The notes: generated from the sequence alone by a model not told the origin. Counted from the stretch's first letter, positions 1 to 7,852 are shown. The stretch: DNA of 26,674 nucleotides from JAAZDN01 sp964440875 (GCA_964440875.1 CAYTTS010000011.1:1-26674); one strand, 5' to 3'. A program made the numbers and translations.

Positions 1-5
1 GCCAT
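1..5 (-). CDS. Start codon of a leftward gene that leaves the window
   Basis: Only the first five bases (ATGGC, Met-Ala) of a minus-strand gene are inside the window. The start is supported by a GGAGG ribosome binding site 7 bases upstream (complement of positions 13-17) and by a near-consensus promoter at 40-67. Nothing can be said about the product. Confidence 0.5.
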
Positions 6-39
6 TATAATCCTCCATTCCTTAAGTAATTATGTATTA

Positions 40-67
40 ATTATACCACAGAATAATACTTATTCAA
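40..67 (-). promoter_or_regulatory. Sigma-A-type promoter for the leftward gene at the left edge
   Basis: Read on the minus strand: -35 TTGAAT (67-62), a 16-base spacer and -10 TATAAT (45-40). The -10 is preceded by TGG, giving an extended TGn -10. It lies about 35 bases upstream of the start codon at position 5. A small perfect hairpin, GTTAGC-CTTC-GCTAAC (99-114), lies further upstream and could be an operator, but nothing confirms this. Confidence 0.7.
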
Positions 68-124
68 TGAAATTATCTAAACTTATATGAGTATCGTTGT
101 TAGCCTTCGCTAACTCTAGCTAGC

Positions 125-151
125 AAAAAAGAGCCAATACATCGGCTCTTT
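125..151 (-). terminator. Rho-independent terminator of surface-protein copy 1
   Basis: On the minus strand an 8-bp stem, AAAGAGCC/GGCTCTTT, with an 8-base loop is followed directly by a T run (A run at 125-130 on the plus strand). It starts 5 bases after the stop codon of the gene ending at 157. Confidence 0.8.
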
Positions 152-156
152 AAGAC

Positions 157-1229
157 TTAATATGATTTAAGTTTAGATTTCTTAGTAACTAAAATATAGA
201 TAATAACTAACATACTTATAAGTATTAAAGTATGTATTAAAGCATCATTACTAGCACTAGTATTAGGTGTCTTTACATGACTTTTTTCAACACTAATATT
301 TTCAATGTCATTCTGATTTTCTTGTGAAATATTCTCATTTTCATCTAAAAAATCATCATCTATAACAGTTTCATTACTATCTTCATGATCATTATATATA
401 AAAGTAAATGTTTGATTTTCCTCACTATAAGTCGCAGTATTAAGATCAGGTTTTAAATATAAGTTATAATCTGATTTTAAAGTGAAAAGATCATCATTTA
501 TTGAAATACTTAATCCAATATCATCACTAAAATTATATTCTTCAAAAATTCTTCCATCTAAATGGTTAAATACAAATTTAATATTCCCTAACAATTTTTC
601 TTCTGATTTCTTATATACTAAATTAACTACATGACCAGCATTGTAAGATAATGGATTACTGATATCTATATTAGAACTAACAAAATCATATCCCGATAAA
701 TTCTTATTTATAAGTAAACTATCACCATCACGATTAATAACTTGATTATCCTCTATGTAATTAAGTGGATATCTTCCATAACTATCTTCAAAAACGATTA
801 GTTTGTCATCAGAGATACTATCTAAATATCTATTAACTCTAATACGACCTCGATCTGAGTAAATAAAACTCACACCAGCTAGATCTTCACAATTTTTAAT
901 ATCATAAACTGAAATTATGTCATCATATCCATAAATCACTTCATTAGAATTGTATGTTAACTTATAGTAATAAAAGATATAATTATATTTTGGTGTAGCT
1001 AGCGGAAAACCTGATTGACTATTAGATGTATCTCGAGATCTTAAGAATGCTTCTTCTTGATAGTCATACCACCATTAATATCAAGTACACTATTTGGTCT
1101 AGAACTTGACACAATATTACTTAAACTATGTTGAATGATAATTGGATTATCATTACTTTTTGCTGAAACACTGAGGCTTGTTAATATCAATGATAAGAAC
1201 AACAAGATTAATCTCAAATAACTTTTCAT
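157..1229 (-). pseudogene. Secreted, C-terminally anchored surface protein, copy 1 (frameshifted)
   Basis: This is an unrecognised surface protein of about 357 codons, split by one frameshift. The 5' frame (1229 down to 1041) has a signal peptide (basic MKSYLR, hydrophobic core, likely cleavage after SVSA). From about 1074 the downstream frame is open without a break to the stop at 157; it reads WWYDYQEEAFL..., then a TPKYNY motif, both without their own start site. Adding one base between 1041 and 1077 joins the frames. The C-terminus has an acidic spacer, TPNTSASND, a hydrophobic segment and a KK-rich tail, the layout of a sorting or anchor signal. It is related along most of its length to copy 2 at 1339-2147 (shared LSNIV, TPKYN, DISNP, VNLVYKK, LFTLK, QTF-FIY), with an extra block of about 70 residues before DISNP. 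It could be a real pseudogene, a phase-variable gene or a sequencing indel. The GTG at 939 is unlikely to be a true start because coding similarity extends upstream of it. Confidence 0.7.
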
Positions 1230-1255
1230 AAATATCTCCCCTTTACATTTAATTG

Positions 1256-1261
1256 ATTATA
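1256..1261 (-). promoter_or_regulatory. -10 element upstream of surface-protein copy 1
   Basis: On the minus strand TGT precedes TATAAT, an extended -10 of the TGn type, 26 bases upstream of the start codon at 1229. No good -35 is visible at 16-18 bases. An AGGGGAG ribosome binding site lies between the -10 and the ATG, so the promoter and translation start of this copy look intact even though the reading frame is broken. Confidence 0.5.
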
Positions 1262-1314
1262 ACACTAATAGTCTGAATGATACCCGTTGTTGCTTTACAT
1301 TGTTAAATACAGTC

Positions 1315-1340
1315 AAAAAAAGAGCCTTTATAAGGCCCTT
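1315..1340 (-). terminator. Rho-independent terminator of surface-protein copy 2
   Basis: The minus strand reads AAGGGCCTT-ATA-AAGGCTCTT followed by T residues: a 9-bp stem with one G-U pair, a 3-base loop and a 7-T tract. It directly follows, and slightly overlaps, the stop codon at 1339-1341 that ends the restored reading frame of copy 2. This supports that frame as the original one. Confidence 0.8.
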
Positions 1341-2147
1341 AAATATTATTGTTAACTTTTATTCTATACTGCAAGTAAATGAGAGAAGTCATAATCATTA
1401 TAAATGTGAGATGCAATCTCATATCATCACTAACTGCAGTATTAGGTATCTTAGTCGACTTATCTTTTCATTTATTTTAAGATTTTCTTCTTTTGAAACT
1501 TCATTATTTTCTCTTTCACTTTGATCATTATCAGCAAGATCCTTATAAATAAAAATAAACGTTTGATCGCTTTCACTAAATACAGTCTTAACTACATCTG
1601 GTTTCTGATGTAAGTAATAATCATCTTTTAATGTAAATAATTTATCATCAATCACGAATGAGGTCCCAACTTCACCTGATAAAGTATACTCCTCCAAAAT
1701 GCTACCGTCCCCATGGATAAATGAAATTGTTATATTACTCTCAATAATATCAGTTTTTTTATAAACTAAGTTTATTACCTAATCGTCTTTATAATATATA
1801 GGATTACTTATATCAATATCAGAAAAATTAACATTATCAGCATAGGCTGTTATTGTCGTTCCCTCTTTATATACTAATTGATGAAAGTAATAACTAAAGT
1901 TATACTTTGGTGTTTCTAAAAAATAAAGCGCTTCTGTTTCACTATAGTCTTCCTTACTAACACTTCCCTCTGATACAGCAATATACTCATTATAGCTTTC
2001 AATTAGTAAATAACCATAGTCATCAAACTTAACAATGTTACTTAATATATATGAAACATATATATCATCATTTCTTGCTGTAACACTTTTAGTAAGTGTA
2101 AAAAATAAGACTAAACATAAACCGATAATACCTATAGACTTTTTCAT
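1339..2147 (-). pseudogene. Secreted, C-terminally anchored surface protein, copy 2 (stop plus frameshift)
   Basis: This is a paralogue of copy 1, broken twice. The 5' part (2147 to 1782) has a signal peptide (MKKS, hydrophobic core, cleavage near VTA-R) and runs to DISNPIYYKDD, where a TAG stop sits at 1779-1781. The same frame resumes immediately as VINLVYKK, matching VVNLVYKK in copy 1, so the TAG interrupts a once-continuous frame. Near 1440-1460 a second defect appears: the current frame ends at 1419, but the frame shifted by one base reads STKIPNTAVSDD, a hydrophobic segment and a basic tail, ending at 1339 next to a terminator. That tail matches the anchor of copy 1. A one-base loss, perhaps in the A run of GAAAAG, explains it. 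No Shine-Dalgarno is present: the mRNA has CCTCC where GGAGG is expected. The function is unknown. Confidence 0.75.
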
Positions 2148-2186
2148 ACTGGAGGTTTTTTAAAATGCTTATAGTATGCTAAACAT

Positions 2187-2216
2187 TAAAAAAACGAACT
2201 AATTATTAGCTCGTTT
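2187..2216 (-). terminator. Terminator of the phoH-lepA-hemW operon
   Basis: On the minus strand AAACGAGCTAAT and ATTAGTTCGTTT form a stem of up to 12 bp (one G-U pair) with a very small loop, followed by seven T residues. It overlaps the stop codon of the preceding gene (2215-2217). Confidence 0.8.
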
Positions 2217-2865
2217 AGTTATGTACTTTTAAGAAGATTAAACCATCTTCTACTTCATCTATTTTCATATAGTCATCGTAATAATCTTTAATTAATCTTT
2301 CGATGTATAAAGCTTTATTTACATTTTCTTCACTGATAATTAAGATACTAGGTCTTTTGAACAATGCTTCTCTAAATTGGATAATTGGATTTTTATCATC
2401 ACTTACCAGAAGTTCTTCAATTATTCTTAAAAACTTAATTGCAATTGCATCTTCAACACTATCACTTTCATAATGTTTATCTTCAAAGTATTCGATTAAA
2501 TAATCAAAAAGATCATTATCATTATCTAAGTAGTTAAGTGGTGTACTCATAATATGTAAGTAGTAAATCCACTCACATATATAGTCTAAATAGTATGCTT
2601 CTATATTAATCTCAAATAATTCATTAATTGCCGATAGTTCTTTGAAGATTCTATTTTTAATAAATTCTTCACTACCTCTATATTCATTTAAGCCATTAAT
2701 AAATCCTAGTCTTACTGTTGAGTGTTCTCCACTTGAGTTTAAGATTTCAAATGGATACTCATAAGATTGAATAAATTCACTAAGATCATTAATAACGGCT
2801 TCATCTACATTTAAAAGTACCGCACTTTTATGACTCTCTATTATTCCTTTTAAACTTTCTCGCAT
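2215..2865 (-). CDS. Acidic protein of unknown function downstream of hemW
   Basis: I do not recognise this 216-residue protein. It is acidic and rich in Glu, Asp, Ile and Tyr. It has no signal peptide or clear membrane segment, so it is probably cytoplasmic. The centre (about 90-180) looks helical, with aromatic-rich stretches such as YYLDYICEWIYYL. The C-terminus alternates hydrophobic strands and helices (PSILIISEENVNKALYIERL; DGLIFLKVHN). It is the last gene of the operon and starts one base after the hemW stop. Its GGAGG ribosome binding site lies inside the last codons of hemW, which fixes the start and implies coupled expression. In Bacillus the gene after lepA-hemW is hrcA; this protein shows no HrcA features I can identify. 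The gene is certain, the function is not. Confidence 0.8.
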   Translation of the reverse strand: MRESLKGIIESHKSAVLLNVDEAVINDLSEFIQSYEYPFEILNSSGEHSTVRLGFINGLNEYRGSEEFIKNRIFKELSAINELFEINIEAYYLDYICEWIYYLHIMSTPLNYLDNDNDLFDYLIEYFEDKHYESDSVEDAIAIKFLRIIEELLVSDDKNPIIQFREALFKRPSILIISEENVNKALYIERLIKDYYDDYMKIDEVEDGLIFLKVHN

Positions 2866-2866
2866 A

Positions 2867-3958
2867 TTAATCCTCCATAAATCTTTCTAAAACATCAAAT
2901 AGTAATTCTAATCCTTTTGAGTTTGCGCAAATGCGCTCTTCAGTTATTTCTATTAACTCATCTTTAAGTAGTGAGTCAATTACATCTTTATATTTCTCTT
3001 TAAAGTTTACATTAAATATTTCATTGTACTTACTAATACTAAAGCCTTCACTTAATCTTAAGTTCATCATTATGTATTCAAACATTTCATCTTCAATACT
3101 TAGATCAATAATTTCTTTATCAAAGTCTTTATTTAAATAAGATCTTAAATTACGTGTATTAGTATAACGTTGGTGATTCTCTTTTCCTGAGGCATGTAAG
3201 CCAACACCGATAAAGTCATCATAGTGCCAGTAAGCTTTATTATGTAGTGATTCAAAGCCTTCTTTTCTAAAGTTACTTATCTCATAGCGATCATACTTAT
3301 GCTTCGCTAAGAAATCAACTGCCAACTCATACATAGAGGCGTCTAGATCACTTATAGCCGGTTTATAACCTAAGCGTCCAAACTTACTATTTGGTTCAAT
3401 AGTAAGCCCATAAAGGCTAATGTGATTGATATTAAAGTCTAAGATTACTTTTAGACTTTCATGTAAGTCTTCAATTGTTTGTGTTGGTATACCATACATT
3501 AAATCTACCGAAATATTATTGATACCATTTGCTTTTAAAGTTTTAATTGCCGTATGGACTTCTTCAATTGTATGTTTTCTATCTATAATCTTTAAAAGAT
3601 TATTTTGGGTAACTTGCATACCAAGACTTGCCCTATTCACATTATTAGCAAACATTACTTTGGCTTTATCAGCCGTTAGTGATTCAGGATTTATCTCAAT
3701 TGTAAATTCAATTAGATCCCTTGAATATGGTTTTAGTATTTCAAATAAGCGTTCTAATTGTTTAACTGTTAGAGCAGATGGTGTGCCACCACCAATATAG
3801 ATTGTCTCCAAATTATTAATTTCTTTACTACTAATCTCATAAGCTAATACTTCAAGATACTCATCAACGACACGCTCATTATTTAAAACACGAGCAAAGT
3901 CGCAGTAAGCACATATAGCATCACAAAATGGGATGTGGACGTATAATGACTTTGCCAT
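2867..3958 (-). CDS. hemW: Heme chaperone HemW (radical SAM, HemN-like)
   Basis: The 363-residue protein is a radical SAM enzyme of the HemN/HemW group. The [4Fe-4S]-binding cysteines are at C12, C16 and C19 (CDAICAYCDF), followed by the glycine-rich IYIGGGTPS SAM-binding motif near residue 55. Length and motifs fit HemW, a heme-binding chaperone that delivers heme to respiratory proteins, better than true coproporphyrinogen III dehydrogenase HemN, which is longer; this rests on family knowledge. The start codon overlaps the lepA stop (TAATG), and only a weak ribosome binding site is visible, so translation is probably coupled to lepA. The lepA-hemW order is conserved in many Bacillota. No other heme gene is in the window. 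Confidence 0.9.
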   Translation of the reverse strand: MAKSLYVHIPFCDAICAYCDFARVLNNERVVDEYLEVLAYEISSKEINNLETIYIGGGTPSALTVKQLERLFEILKPYSRDLIEFTIEINPESLTADKAKVMFANNVNRASLGMQVTQNNLLKIIDRKHTIEEVHTAIKTLKANGINNISVDLMYGIPTQTIEDLHESLKVILDFNINHISLYGLTIEPNSKFGRLGYKPAISDLDASMYELAVDFLAKHKYDRYEISNFRKEGFESLHNKAYWHYDDFIGVGLHASGKENHQRYTNTRNLRSYLNKDFDKEIIDLSIEDEMFEYIMMNLRLSEGFSISKYNEIFNVNFKEKYKDVIDSLLKDELIEITEERICANSKGLELLFDVLERFMED

Positions 3959-5754
3959 TACTCGTCCATTGAAAGAACAGCCATGAATGCATCTTGTGGA
4001 ATATCAACCGATCCGACAGATTTCATACGTTTCTTACCTTTTTTCTGAGCTTCTAATAATTTCTTCTTACGTGAAATATCTCCACCATAACATTTTGCAA
4101 TAACGTTCTTTCTTAATGCTTTAATATTAGTTCTTGCGATAATACGGTTATTAACAGCAGCTTGTATTGGTACTTCAAACTGGTGTTGTGGTATTAATTC
4201 TTTTAATTTAATTGCCATGGCATTGCCACGGTTAAAGGCAAAGTCTCTATGAACAATTAACGCTAAAGCATCTACTGGCTCTTGGTTAATTAAAATATCC
4301 ATCTTAACTAGTTTACTTTCAAAGTAGCCGATCATTTCATAGTCAAGTGAAGCATAACCTTTTGTTCCTGATTTTAATTTATCAAAGAAGTCTAAGACAA
4401 TCTCACTTAATGGTAGTTTATAGACAACAACGTTTCTTTCACCTTCAACTTGCATATCAACATATTCACCACGTTTAGATTGACATAATTCCATAACAGG
4501 ACCTACATACTCTTGTGGTGTCATAATAGTTGCCTTAACATATGGCTCTTCAATCTTCTCAATACTTTGAAGATCTGGGAAGAATGCCGGGTTATCAACC
4601 TTTAACATTTCTCCATTAGTTAAATATACATGGTATATAACTGATGGTGCTGTTGCTATTAAGTCTAAATCATATTCACGTTCTAAACGCTCTTGGATAA
4701 CATCCATATGTAATAATCCTAAGAATCCACATCTAAATCCAAAGCCTAAGGCTTGTGATGATTCAGCTTCAAATTGAAGTGCAGCATCATTTAGTTTCAT
4801 CTTTTCTAAAGCATCTCGAAGATCATTATATCTTTGATTATCAGTTGGATAAATACCAGCATATACCATTGGGTTTAATTTACGATAACCAGGTAATATT
4901 TCTGTTGCCCCATTTTCTTTAGTTGTAACAGTATCACCAACGCTAACATCTTGGATAGTTTTAATACTTGCACTAAACCAACCAACATCTCCAGCACTTA
5001 ATTGTGGACGTTTAACTTCAGATGGTGAGTAAATACCCGTTTCAAGTACTTCATATACTTTACCGTTAGCCATAAATTTAATTTCATCGCCAACTTTAAT
5101 ACTACCTTCCATTACTCTAACATTAACAATAACGCCACGATAAGCATCATATTCAGAGTCAAAAACTAAAGCCTTTAACGGTGCTTTAATATCACCAGTT
5201 GGTGCTGGTACAAATTTTACGATTGCTTCAAGGACATCTTCAATACCAATACCTGATTTAGCTGATATTAATGGTATATCATCACCATCAACACCTAAAA
5301 GATCTTCTATCTCTTTTTTAACGCGTTCTGGATCAGCGTTTGGTAAGTCAATCTTATTAATTACAGGAATAATTTCTAAGTCGTTTTCCATAGCTAAATA
5401 AACGTTAGCTAAAGTTTGCGCTTCAATTCCTTGGGCAGCATCGACAACTAAAATTGCCCCTTCACAGGCAGCAAGTGATCTTGATACTTCATAAGTAAAG
5501 TCAACGTGACCTGGAGTATCTATTAAATGGAATGTATAATCCTCTCCATCATTGGCCTTATATTTTAACTCTACTGCTGTTAATTTTATGGTAATTCCAC
5601 GTTCACGCTCTAAATCTAAACTATCTAAAAGTTGTGATTGCATATCACGTGTTGCTACTGTTTCTGTTTTTTCTAATATTCTATCCGCTAATGTACTCTT
5701 ACCATGATCGATATGAGCAATGATAGAAAAGTTTCTTATTTTATCTTGTTTCAT
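3958..5754 (-). CDS. lepA: Elongation factor 4 (LepA), ribosome-associated GTPase
   Basis: This is full-length EF4 (598 residues; the family is about 600). The GTPase motifs are in order: AHIDHGKST (G1, residues 13-21), RERGITIK (G2), DTPGHVDF (G3), NKIDLP (G4) and SAKSG (G5). EF-G-like domains II, III and V and the LepA-specific C-terminal domain (ARTNIKALRKNV, CYGGDISRKKKLL) follow. EF4 acts on the ribosome in initiation and under ionic stress. A GAGGAGG site sits just upstream of the ATG. It lies 17 bases after phoH and overlaps hemW by one base in TAATG, so it is the central gene of the phoH-lepA-hemW operon. Confidence 0.97.
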   Translation of the reverse strand: MKQDKIRNFSIIAHIDHGKSTLADRILEKTETVATRDMQSQLLDSLDLERERGITIKLTAVELKYKANDGEDYTFHLIDTPGHVDFTYEVSRSLAACEGAILVVDAAQGIEAQTLANVYLAMENDLEIIPVINKIDLPNADPERVKKEIEDLLGVDGDDIPLISAKSGIGIEDVLEAIVKFVPAPTGDIKAPLKALVFDSEYDAYRGVIVNVRVMEGSIKVGDEIKFMANGKVYEVLETGIYSPSEVKRPQLSAGDVGWFSASIKTIQDVSVGDTVTTKENGATEILPGYRKLNPMVYAGIYPTDNQRYNDLRDALEKMKLNDAALQFEAESSQALGFGFRCGFLGLLHMDVIQERLEREYDLDLIATAPSVIYHVYLTNGEMLKVDNPAFFPDLQSIEKIEEPYVKATIMTPQEYVGPVMELCQSKRGEYVDMQVEGERNVVVYKLPLSEIVLDFFDKLKSGTKGYASLDYEMIGYFESKLVKMDILINQEPVDALALIVHRDFAFNRGNAMAIKLKELIPQHQFEVPIQAAVNNRIIARTNIKALRKNVIAKCYGGDISRKKKLLEAQKKGKKRMKSVGSVDIPQDAFMAVLSMDE

Positions 5755-5771
5755 AATTACCTCCTCAAGAT

Positions 5772-6713
5772 TTATTTTTCATATGCATCGATTATCTTTT
5801 GAACTAAGGGATGTCTTACAACATCATTACTACTTAATTCTACAAAGGCAATATCTGGTATATCTTTTAATAAATTAAAAGCTGATGCAAGTCCAGAATC
5901 ACGTTGATTCTTTAAATCTATCTGAGTTATATCTCCATTTATAACCATTTTTGAGTTAAAACCTAAACGTGTTAAAAACATTTTAATTTGTGTTTGTGTC
6001 GCATTTTGCGCTTCATCTAAAATAATGAAAGCATCATTTAATGTTCGACCACGCATATAAGCAAGTGGCGCAATTTCTATTATGCCATTCTCGATATATT
6101 TCTCTACATTTTCGACACCTAACATTTCGTGTAAGGCATCATAAAGTGGTATTAAATATGGGTCAACCTTCTCTTTTAAATCTCCAGGTAGAAATCCTAA
6201 GTTTTCGCCCGCTTCAACGGCAGGTCTTGTTAGAATTATCTTTTTTATCTGTTTATTTTTTAGAAGATCAGCAGCATAAGCTACTGATAAAAATGTTTTA
6301 CCTGTTCCAGCTGGACCAACTGCGAAGATAATATCTTTAAGTAACATATCCTCAACAAAACCTCTTTGGCCAATTGTCTTAGGAAAGACATTTTTCCCAC
6401 TCTTAGTTTTAGCAAATACTTTCTTTCTTAGTTGTGAGTATAAATTTTCTTTATTCTGTTTAACTAAGTTACAAATATAAATAATATCACCAGTCTTAAG
6501 TACTTGATTATTTCTAATCTCATCCAACATCACTAAAAGAACTCTTTTTACATATTCTGTATAAGCTGGATCTTTAACATAAAACTCTGAGTTAATTAAG
6601 ACTACTTCTGTCTCAAAATAATCTTGAATCATTTTTAAGAAAGTGTTATTCACCCCACTAATTAACTGTAGTTCATCAATACTGATGTCATCTATTATAA
6701 TTGTATTTGCCAT
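5772..6713 (-). CDS. phoH: PhoH family ATPase/helicase
   Basis: The protein has 313 residues, about the usual PhoH length. The Walker A motif GPAGTGKT is at 133-140 and Walker B ILDEAQ at about 231-236. The conserved TRPAVEAGE, LGFLPGD and YMRGRT blocks lie between them, and SSNDVVRHPLVQKI is near the end. PhoH proteins are cytoplasmic ATPases of the superfamily 1 helicase fold linked to RNA metabolism; the physiological role is poorly defined. In many Bacillota ybeY follows phoH; here lepA follows instead. A strong AGGAGG site precedes the ATG. It is the first gene of its operon. Confidence 0.93.
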   Translation of the reverse strand: MANTIIIDDISIDELQLISGVNNTFLKMIQDYFETEVVLINSEFYVKDPAYTEYVKRVLLVMLDEIRNNQVLKTGDIIYICNLVKQNKENLYSQLRKKVFAKTKSGKNVFPKTIGQRGFVEDMLLKDIIFAVGPAGTGKTFLSVAYAADLLKNKQIKKIILTRPAVEAGENLGFLPGDLKEKVDPYLIPLYDALHEMLGVENVEKYIENGIIEIAPLAYMRGRTLNDAFIILDEAQNATQTQIKMFLTRLGFNSKMVINGDITQIDLKNQRDSGLASAFNLLKDIPDIAFVELSSNDVVRHPLVQKIIDAYEK

Positions 6714-6732
6714 TTAATACCTCCTACAACCT

Positions 6733-6761
6733 ATTTTACTTTAAAAACGATAATTTTTAAA
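6733..6761 (-). promoter_or_regulatory. Putative promoter of the phoH-lepA-hemW operon
   Basis: The minus strand shows TTTAAA (6761-6756), a 17-base spacer and TAAAAT (6738-6733). Matches to consensus are 4/6 and 5/6. It fits between the rpsU terminator and the phoH ribosome binding site. Background AT content is high, so this is only a reasonable candidate. Confidence 0.4.
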
Positions 6762-6774
6762 GTTATTACAACTT

Positions 6775-6801
6775 AAAAAAAGATGCTTACACATCTTTTT
6801 T
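6775..6801 (-). terminator. Terminator of rpsU
   Basis: The minus strand reads AAAAAAGATG-TGTAAG-CATCTTTTTTT: a 10-bp stem with a 6-base loop and the T tract built into the 3' arm. It follows the rpsU stop codon directly. It separates rpsU from the phoH operon, although the low-GC stem may leak. Confidence 0.75.
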
Positions 6802-6991
6802 AGTATCTCTTTTTACTCTTGCTGTTAGCTTTACGCGCAGCTTCAGATTTTTCTTTACGTTTGATCGCTGGTTTCACATAGAACTCGCGCTTACGAGCTT
6901 CGGCAAGGGTACCGTTACGCGAAACTTGACGCTTAAAACGACGTAGTGCTTCATCAAGATCTTCGTTGTTTTTAATTACTACTTTTGACAT
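6800..6991 (-). CDS. rpsU: 30S ribosomal protein bS21
   Basis: This 63-residue, strongly basic protein has the bS21 pattern: an N-terminal VVIKNNEDLDEALRRFKRQV stretch, then GTLAEARKREFYVKPAIKRK and a Lys/Arg-rich tail ending KSKKRY. It is part of the small subunit near the platform and the anti-Shine-Dalgarno region of 16S rRNA. The start is set by a GGGAGGG site upstream. It is transcribed alone from a near-consensus promoter and closed by its own terminator. In many bacteria it sits near yqeY or dnaG; here it is next to phoH. Confidence 0.95.
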   Translation of the reverse strand: MSKVVIKNNEDLDEALRRFKRQVSRNGTLAEARKREFYVKPAIKRKEKSEAARKANSKSKKRY

Positions 6992-7035
6992 ATAAACCCT
7001 CCCTTCTGGGATTATGTATTCTCTAATACGTACTT

Positions 7036-7064
7036 ATTATATCTAATTATATCGGATAAATCAA
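7036..7064 (-). promoter_or_regulatory. Strong sigma-A promoter of rpsU
   Basis: On the minus strand: TTGATT (7064-7059), a 17-base spacer and TATAAT (7041-7036). This is one of the two best promoter matches in the window and is placed about 45 bases upstream of the rpsU ATG. Confidence 0.8.
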
Positions 7065-7078
7065 GATTTCTTATCTAA

Positions 7079-7852
7079 TTAATCATTTTTCTCTGATTTT
7101 AGTAAATGATACATAAATCTATCGGGTGAATCTAAGAAATATTTATAATCTTTTACGATTGGATGATCACTATATTCAAGACTTTCAACACCATCTTCAA
7201 AGTAGTAGATCTTCGCATTAGGATAAGCCAATAATATTGGTGAGTGAGTACAAATGATAAACTGTGAACCAAGTTTAGTATATTCATCAATTAATGCTAA
7301 TAGACTTAATTGATTTTGAAATGATAATGGTGTCTCAGGCTCATCTAGTAAGTAGAGTGTATTAGCCCTTAGTCGACTCTTAAAGAAATCAATATAACCC
7401 TCACCATGAGATACCTTTAAATAATTATCAACAATACTATTTAAGGCAGCACTATTATTTTTATGTAAATTAGTTTCTAATATATATCCTAAACCCTCTT
7501 TATTAGTATGGCGAGCACTCGCCTCACTTAACATCTCTTGATTGACTTGATAATCTTTTTTCGCCCAAATTAAGTATGTATAAAAATCCTCACTAGTAAA
7601 GTAATAGCCCCTTTTTAACTTTTGGGAAAAACTTAAACTGTAGGCTTTATTATAATCATATTTAAAAGCTTCCTTACCCAGACTTATACTATTACTTAAA
7701 TTGGCGATAGCATTTAAGATTGTCGACTTACCAGAGCCATTACTGCCAGTAAAAAAGACAACAGGATATTCTAAGTTTATTTTATCAAAACTAACAATGT
7801 TAAATGGATAATCATCTTCATTGATATTTCTTTGATTAATAGCTGCTAACAT
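7079..7852 (-). CDS. Stand-alone AAA/ABC-like ATPase at the end of the transporter operon
   Basis: This is a 257-residue soluble P-loop ATPase of the AAA_21/ABC-ATPase (RecF/SMC-like) type. Walker A GSNGSGKST is at 36-44, an ABC-like signature SHGEG at 148-152, Walker B LYLLDEPE at about 166-173 and the switch THSP (H203) at 202-205. It lacks a transporter-type Q-loop region and has no membrane domain, so it is unlikely to energise the transporter encoded upstream. Homologous ATPases are often annotated only as 'AAA family ATPase'. Its ATG overlaps the response-regulator stop codon (TAATG), so it is translationally coupled to the two-component system. What it acts on is unknown. Confidence 0.85.
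   Translation of the reverse strand: MLAAINQRNINEDDYPFNIVSFDKINLEYPVVFFTGSNGSGKSTILNAIANLSNSISLGKEAFKYDYNKAYSLSFSQKLKRGYYFTSEDFYTYLIWAKKDYQVNQEMLSEASARHTNKEGLGYILETNLHKNNSAALNSIVDNYLKVSHGEGYIDFFKSRLRANTLYLLDEPETPLSFQNQLSLLALIDEYTKLGSQFIICTHSPILLAYPNAKIYYFEDGVESLEYSDHPIVKDYKYFLDSPDRFMYHLLKSEKND

Noticed and set aside
157..939. An independent 260-residue gene starting at GTG 939
   Set aside because: The same frame is open and shows similarity to copy 2 (TPKYN motif and flanks) well upstream of 939, so this is the 3' part of a longer broken gene.
1779..1781. TAG as a recoded (pyrrolysine-type) codon in copy 2
   Set aside because: The same gene also has a frameshift and no ribosome binding site, and copy 1 has no TAG there; a dead gene is simpler.
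2151..2180. A plus-strand mini-gene with GGAGG and ATG at 2165
   Set aside because: The frame stops after five codons. It is better explained as a lost or inverted ribosome binding site region of copy 2.
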